From the NCBI GenBank assembly GCA_009776905.1, contig WRMX01000009.1:2491-35007 (forward strand): DNA of 32,517 bases. Direction: 5' to 3'. Position numbers and translations under genes: made by a program. Under the pieces are notes generated by a model. That model was given only the letters and a program-made list of their open reading frames with translations. It searched no databases and was not told the DNA's origin. This DNA is from Oscillospiraceae bacterium (GTDB taxonomy: Bacteria; Bacillota; Clostridia; Oscillospirales; Oscillospiraceae). The first letter of the stretch is position 1. The number at the start of each line of letters is the position of its first letter. This document shows positions 29,094 to 32,517 of the stretch, piece after piece.

Positions 29094-30086
29094 ATGAAAA
29101 TGTTGGAAATACGCGACCTCCATACTTATTTCGATACAAAGCGCGGCCTTATCCGCGCCGTTGACGGCGTCAGCCTCAGCCTGGAAGAGGGGCGCACGCT
29201 CGGCGTCGTTGGCGAATCCGGGAGCGGCAAGAGCCAGACCGCCCTCTCCATACTCAAGCTATTCGAAGATAACCAACGCATCCACCAAGGTGAGATATAT
29301 TTTGACGGCGACAAAATCAGCGAGCTCGACGCGGAGGCTATGTTCAAAATCAGGGGTAACAAAATCTCCATGATTTTCCAGGAACCCATGACATCGCTCA
29401 ATCCGGTCTTCACAGTCAGCAAGCAAATCAGCGAGGTCCTCATCTTGCACCAAGGCATGTCAAAAAAGCAGGCACACGCGCGCGCCGTGGAAATGCTCGA
29501 AGCGGTCAAGATTCCGAATGCAAGCAAAATGGCAAGCCAATACCCGCACCAGCTCTCCGGCGGCATGCGGCAGCGCGTCATGATCGCAATGGCGCTTGCA
29601 TGCAATCCAAAACTGCTAATCGCCGACGAGCCCACGACCGCGCTGGACGTCACCATTCAAGCGCAGATTCTGCGCCTGATGAACGACCTGAAAAACGAGT
29701 TGAAGACGGCAATAATGTTCATCACCCACGACTTGGGCGTCATTAACCAGATGGCGGACGAGGTAGCTGTCATGTATTGCGGGCAGGTCGTCGAAATCGC
29801 ACCGGTAGACTATATATTCAAACCTATCACAAACTATTCGCATCCATATACGGAAGCGCTTCTGCTGTCGATTCCCTTGCTTTCCGGCGATCGCGGAAAC
29901 AGGCTGGAGGCGATCCCCGGCGCGGTGCCGCACCCTCTCGACCTGCCGCAAGGCTGCCGATTCGCGCCGCGATGTAAATATTCCACCGAGCAATGCAAAA
30001 AAGTGATGCCGGAGCTGAACATGGTCACAGAGGAGCAAGGCGTCCGCTGCTTCTATCCCAAGAAAGGGGTGCGCCACGATGGTTGA
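29094..30086 (+). CDS. oppD: OppD-type ABC transporter ATP-binding protein
   Basis: 330 aa from the ATG at 29094, 8 bases after GAGGG. The track start at 29073 would overlap the permease end and lacks a site. Walker A GESGSGKS, Q-loop (IFQEPMTSLNP), ABC signature LSGGMRQRVMIA, Walker B LLIADEPTTALD and switch His in ITHDLGV are all intact. The C-terminal oligo_HPY region has GCRFAPRCKYSTEQC, the cysteine cluster typical of OppD/DppD. It hydrolyses ATP to drive import through the OppB/OppC pair, as a heterodimer with OppF, whose gene overlaps its end by 8 bases. Confidence 0.94.
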   Translation: MKMLEIRDLHTYFDTKRGLIRAVDGVSLSLEEGRTLGVVGESGSGKSQTALSILKLFEDNQRIHQGEIYFDGDKISELDAEAMFKIRGNKISMIFQEPMTSLNPVFTVSKQISEVLILHQGMSKKQAHARAVEMLEAVKIPNASKMASQYPHQLSGGMRQRVMIAMALACNPKLLIADEPTTALDVTIQAQILRLMNDLKNELKTAIMFITHDLGVINQMADEVAVMYCGQVVEIAPVDYIFKPITNYSHPYTEALLLSIPLLSGDRGNRLEAIPGAVPHPLDLPQGCRFAPRCKYSTEQCKKVMPELNMVTEEQGVRCFYPKKGVRHDG

Positions 30087-31506
30087 CACAAACAAAGCGC
30101 TGCTCAGCGTCAATAATGTCAAGATGCATTTCCCGCTTAAAAAAGACCGCTTCTTCCAAAAAGAGATATCATATGTGAAAGCCGTGGACGGCGTGACTCT
30201 CGATATATATGAGGGCGAAACGTTCGGGCTCGTCGGCGAAAGCGGCTGCGGAAAATCCACGCTCGGCCGTATATTGCTCCAGCTCTATACTCAAACATCG
30301 GGTACGGTGCGCTACAACGGCTCCACTCTCAACGATTTTGCTCCCGCATACTCGTTTAAAGATGCCTCCGGCATCGCTGCGGTCAATGGAACTCCTGATG
30401 AGATATTGATGAACTTTCCTCATCAGGCACAGCTCGCAGGCGCTCTGCTGCTTTCAGACGATACTGCGGGGCTCTCGCACCTCCTGCACCAATACCTCGT
30501 TGCTGTCCGGTCTGTCAACGACATTCAGACAAGCCTCCGTTTGTGCGAAATCAAGCACGACGCGCTCGTCAGCAGCAAAAATCTATCTGCTACGGAGCAA
30601 AGGCGACTTAAAAAACTGAAAGCAGCCATGATTGAGCAAAATGATGAGTTGCAAAAAGCACAGCAATCACGTGATAAATATATTATGGAGCTGGAAAAAA
30701 TGCGGGCCGCCTGCTCGGATAAACCGGGGTATGAACTGCTGGAAGCTGCGCGCGATGCTTCAATCGACCTCAGCAGGCTCACAAAGGAGGAAATGCGCCG
30801 CCAGCGTCGCTATCTCCAGGTCATTTTCCAAGACCCTTATTCCTCGCTCAATGCCCGTTTCTCCGTCGGCCAGATAATCAGCGAATCATTGGTCGCGCAC
30901 AAAATATTCGGCCGAGGGTCGCGCCAGCTTGAGGAATATACGTTGAACATCATGGAGAAATGCGGTTTGCAGCATTATTTTCTGCATCGCTATCCCCACC
31001 AATTCTCCGGCGGCCAGCGGCAGCGCATCGGCATCGCCCGTGCATTGGCGCCACAGCCGAAATTTGTCGTCTGCGATGAAGCGGTCAGCGCGCTGGATGT
31101 GTCGATACAGTCTCAAATCATCAACTTGCTGCTGGATTTAAAAGAGAGCTCAAATCTGACTTATCTGTTTATCTCCCATGATCTCAGCACCGTCAAGTTT
31201 ATCAGCGACCGCGTCGCCGTCATGTATTTGGGCAATATTGTAGAGCTTGGCGATTCCGACAAGATTTTTTCGGAGCCGCTGCATCCATATACAAATGTCC
31301 TCCTGGAGGCGATCCCAACGACGGAGGAAGCGTCGCAGAAGGAGTTGCAAGTCATTGAAGGGGATGTGCCGAGCCCGATCAATCCGCCGCCCGGTTGCAA
31401 GTTCCATACGCGGTGCAGGTATGTCACGGACGTTTGCAAAAGTGAGCCGCCGGAGTTTCGCGAGCTGCGCCCGCGCCACTGGGTCGCCTGCCACTTCCCC
31501 CGTTAG
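30079..31506 (+). CDS. oppF: OppF-type ABC transporter ATP-binding protein with a roughly 145-residue insertion
   Basis: 475 aa against about 320 for OppF. The start overlaps OppD by 8 bases, with AAAGGGG upstream. Walker A GESGCGKST (53-61) is normal. The sequence then leaves the family pattern at about residue 87 and rejoins at LTKEEMRRQRRYLQVIFQDPYSSLNAR (234-260; Q-loop Gln251). The inserted segment is helical, with a probable coiled coil (about 168-215, SATEQRRLKKLKAAMIEQNDELQKAQQ). Signature FSGGQRQRIGIA, Walker B VVCDEAVSALD and ISHDLS are intact, as is the C-terminal Cys cluster (CKFHTRCRYVTDVC). Expected to be an active ATPase half. The insertion lies near the helical arm that faces the permease loops. 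Confidence 0.92.
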   Translation: MVDTNKALLSVNNVKMHFPLKKDRFFQKEISYVKAVDGVTLDIYEGETFGLVGESGCGKSTLGRILLQLYTQTSGTVRYNGSTLNDFAPAYSFKDASGIAAVNGTPDEILMNFPHQAQLAGALLLSDDTAGLSHLLHQYLVAVRSVNDIQTSLRLCEIKHDALVSSKNLSATEQRRLKKLKAAMIEQNDELQKAQQSRDKYIMELEKMRAACSDKPGYELLEAARDASIDLSRLTKEEMRRQRRYLQVIFQDPYSSLNARFSVGQIISESLVAHKIFGRGSRQLEEYTLNIMEKCGLQHYFLHRYPHQFSGGQRQRIGIARALAPQPKFVVCDEAVSALDVSIQSQIINLLLDLKESSNLTYLFISHDLSTVKFISDRVAVMYLGNIVELGDSDKIFSEPLHPYTNVLLEAIPTTEEASQKELQVIEGDVPSPINPPPGCKFHTRCRYVTDVCKSEPPEFRELRPRHWVACHFPR

Positions 31507-31510
31507 GCCT

Positions 31511-31539
31511 TGTCATTCTGAGCGCAGCGAAGAATCTTT
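31511..31539 (+). repeat. Single-arm copy of the palindromic element from 9449-9581
   Basis: This 29-nt stretch (TGTCATTCTGAGCGCAGCG and onward) matches 9479-9507 with 27 of 29 bases identical. The opposing arm is absent. A separate 7-bp hairpin GGCGGCA-TTC-TGCCGCC follows at 31551-31567 and may help end the opp transcript. Confidence 0.75.
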
Positions 31540-31618
31540 CCCCTCGTAGCGGCGGCATTCTGCCGCCACATTGGCAGCGACCGCACCCCGCCCTTGCAAT
31601 ATCAAACTAGGTGATGCC

Positions 31619-31819
31619 ATGTTTCTCAATAATAAAGCAAAAAACCTCTTGCCCAAATCCAAAACAAAAGACGAACTCGATGAACGCTACGACAAAGTCG
31701 AGCTTGAAAAAGGCGACTTTCCCGCAATGATCATCGCGGCATTCATAACATTCTTCCCTGTTCTGATCATTGCGATGGCCGTCCTGTTTGGCATAATATG
31801 GCTTCTATTCCTGCGCTAA
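31619..31819 (+). CDS. Small single-pass membrane protein of unknown function
   Basis: 66 aa from the ATG at 31619. The track's TTG start 16 codons upstream has no ribosome site, while AGGTG lies 5 bases before this ATG. The first 40 residues are charged (NKAKNLLPKSKTKDELDERYDKVELEKGDF), followed by one membrane helix (AMIIAAFITFFPVLIIAMAVLFGIIWLLFLR). Not recognised. Its position after the opp operon, separated by repeat sequence, does not prove a shared role. The coding call rests on the membrane segment, start site and length. Confidence 0.6.
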   Translation: MFLNNKAKNLLPKSKTKDELDERYDKVELEKGDFPAMIIAAFITFFPVLIIAMAVLFGIIWLLFLR

Positions 31820-31840
31820 TCCTCCCCGCGCCACCCCCAC

Positions 31841-31876
31841 AACAGAGAAGGCAGCCACCCGGCCGCCTTCTCTGTT
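31841..31876. terminator. Bidirectional hairpin terminator between convergent genes
   Basis: AACAGAGAAGGC and GCCTTCTCTGTT form a perfect 12-bp stem with a 12-nt loop between the small membrane protein gene and the nifJ-like gene. The U-tract is weak on both sides, but the stem is strong and well placed. Confidence 0.75.
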
Positions 31877-31907
31877 ATTCACACCTTAATACCCAACTAA
31901 AACCCAA

Positions 31908-32517
31908 TCACTTAGGCTCGTACATCTCCTTCTGCTTCACCAGCATCTCATAACGCTCCATGGCCTCCTTCTCCGCAGCGGCAAACAACGTCTCCGCACG
32001 ATCCGGGAAAGCTAACTTCAACGAACTGTACCGCACCTCACCCATAATGAAATCGTTATAACTCGTCGTCGGCGCCTTGCTATCAAGCGTCAACGGATTT
32101 TTGCCGGCTTCCTGCAGGCGCGGATCAAAGCGGAACGTATTCCAATAACCCGCCTCCACAGCGTTCTTCATCTGCTCGATCGACTTACCCATGCCAATGC
32201 GCACGCCATGGTTTATGCAGGGCGAATACGCAATGACTATCGAGGGGCCGTCATAGCTCTCGGCTTCGAGCAGCGCGTTCAACGTCTGCTGGTAATTCGA
32301 CCCCATTGCTATTTGCGCGACATAGACATAACCATATGCCATGGCAATCTGCGCCAGGCTCTTTTTCTTTACGGACTTGCCGGCAGCGGCAAATTGCGCG
32401 ACCGCCCCGGTCGGCGTGGACTTCGATGCTTGGCCGCCCGTGTTGGAATACACCTCCGTGTCAAACACAAGCACATTGACATTCTCGCCCGATGCTAGGA
32501 CATGGTCGAGCCCGCCA
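31908..32517 (-). CDS. nifJ: Pyruvate:ferredoxin (flavodoxin) oxidoreductase, C-terminal end (partial)
   Basis: The frame continues to the window edge, past the track's ATG at 32474: GLDHVLASGENVNVLVFDTEVYSNTGGQ reads without a break, so the ATG is internal and about 203 C-terminal residues are present. This is the thiamine diphosphate-binding end of single-chain PFORs (usually about 1170 aa), with EVYSNTGGQASKSTPTGA, the AYSPCINHG motif with its conserved Cys, and the closing segment. The enzyme converts pyruvate, CoA and oxidised ferredoxin to acetyl-CoA, CO2 and reduced ferredoxin, and is typical of anaerobes. The N-terminal domains lie outside the window. Confidence 0.95.
   Translation of the reverse strand, partial: GGLDHVLASGENVNVLVFDTEVYSNTGGQASKSTPTGAVAQFAAAGKSVKKKSLAQIAMAYGYVYVAQIAMGSNYQQTLNALLEAESYDGPSIVIAYSPCINHGVRIGMGKSIEQMKNAVEAGYWNTFRFDPRLQEAGKNPLTLDSKAPTTSYNDFIMGEVRYSSLKLAFPDRAETLFAAAEKEAMERYEMLVKQKEMYEPK

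Noticed and set aside
31507-31618. Extended start of the 66-aa protein at 31571
   Set aside because: The TTG start lacks a ribosome site and lies in repeat/hairpin DNA.

Overview
The window looks like a chromosomal segment of an anaerobic, Gram-positive, Clostridia-like bacterium. The evidence is an LPQTG sortase-anchored surface protein, a lipobox substrate-binding protein, an OatA-type envelope acyltransferase, a B. subtilis-like hexose phosphate mutase, the C-terminal end of a pyruvate:ferredoxin oxidoreductase, and strong GGAGG ribosome binding sites with sigma-A promoters. The species cannot be named. No rRNA, tRNA, CRISPR array, transposase, integrase or phage gene was seen.

Layout. 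Positions 1-6939 (minus strand): two secreted surface proteins. One is cut by the window edge (TSP3-like repeats plus the start of a VWA domain). The other is a 1584-aa LPQTG stalk of isopeptide-type pilin repeats. Their upstream regions share a bipartite motif, TGTWACA-N6-TCACAGTT. Positions 7250-11132: a secreted beta-helix protein, a ZIP metal transporter and a 7TM-GGDEF protein, with an 11-bp tandem repeat and a nested palindromic element between them. Positions 11408-17229 (plus strand): rlmH, murA, a DUF2007-like protein, a phosphohexomutase and a secreted helical protein. Positions 17284-23673 (minus strand): a five-gene run of NYN/OST-HTH protein, metallophosphoesterase, prfB, MORN protein and AT3-SGNH acyltransferase. 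Positions 23952-31506 (plus strand): a complete oligopeptide-type ABC importer (binding lipoprotein, OppB, OppC, OppD, OppF). The end of the window holds a 66-aa membrane protein and, on the minus strand, the 3' end of a nifJ-like gene.

Most notable. (1) The OppC-type permease carries a seven-repeat RCC1-like beta-propeller inserted in its first extracytoplasmic loop, and the partner OppF ATPase carries a roughly 145-residue insertion between Walker A and the Q-loop. Together they suggest an unusual variant importer. (2) A dispersed multi-hairpin element occurs as two near full-length copies (11164-11349 plus, 23706-23879 minus) with the same 13-34-13-3 geometry and several compensatory changes in its stems, plus fragments at 13431 and 17238. 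It is a candidate structured RNA or palindromic mobile element. (3) A roughly 70-residue secreted domain occurs near the N-terminus of the VWA protein and at the C-terminus of the 443-aa secreted protein.

Several ORF-track starts were moved to positions with a proper ribosome binding site. In some cases the longer ORF would run through the promoter. All function calls come from motif recognition by eye; no database search was possible.
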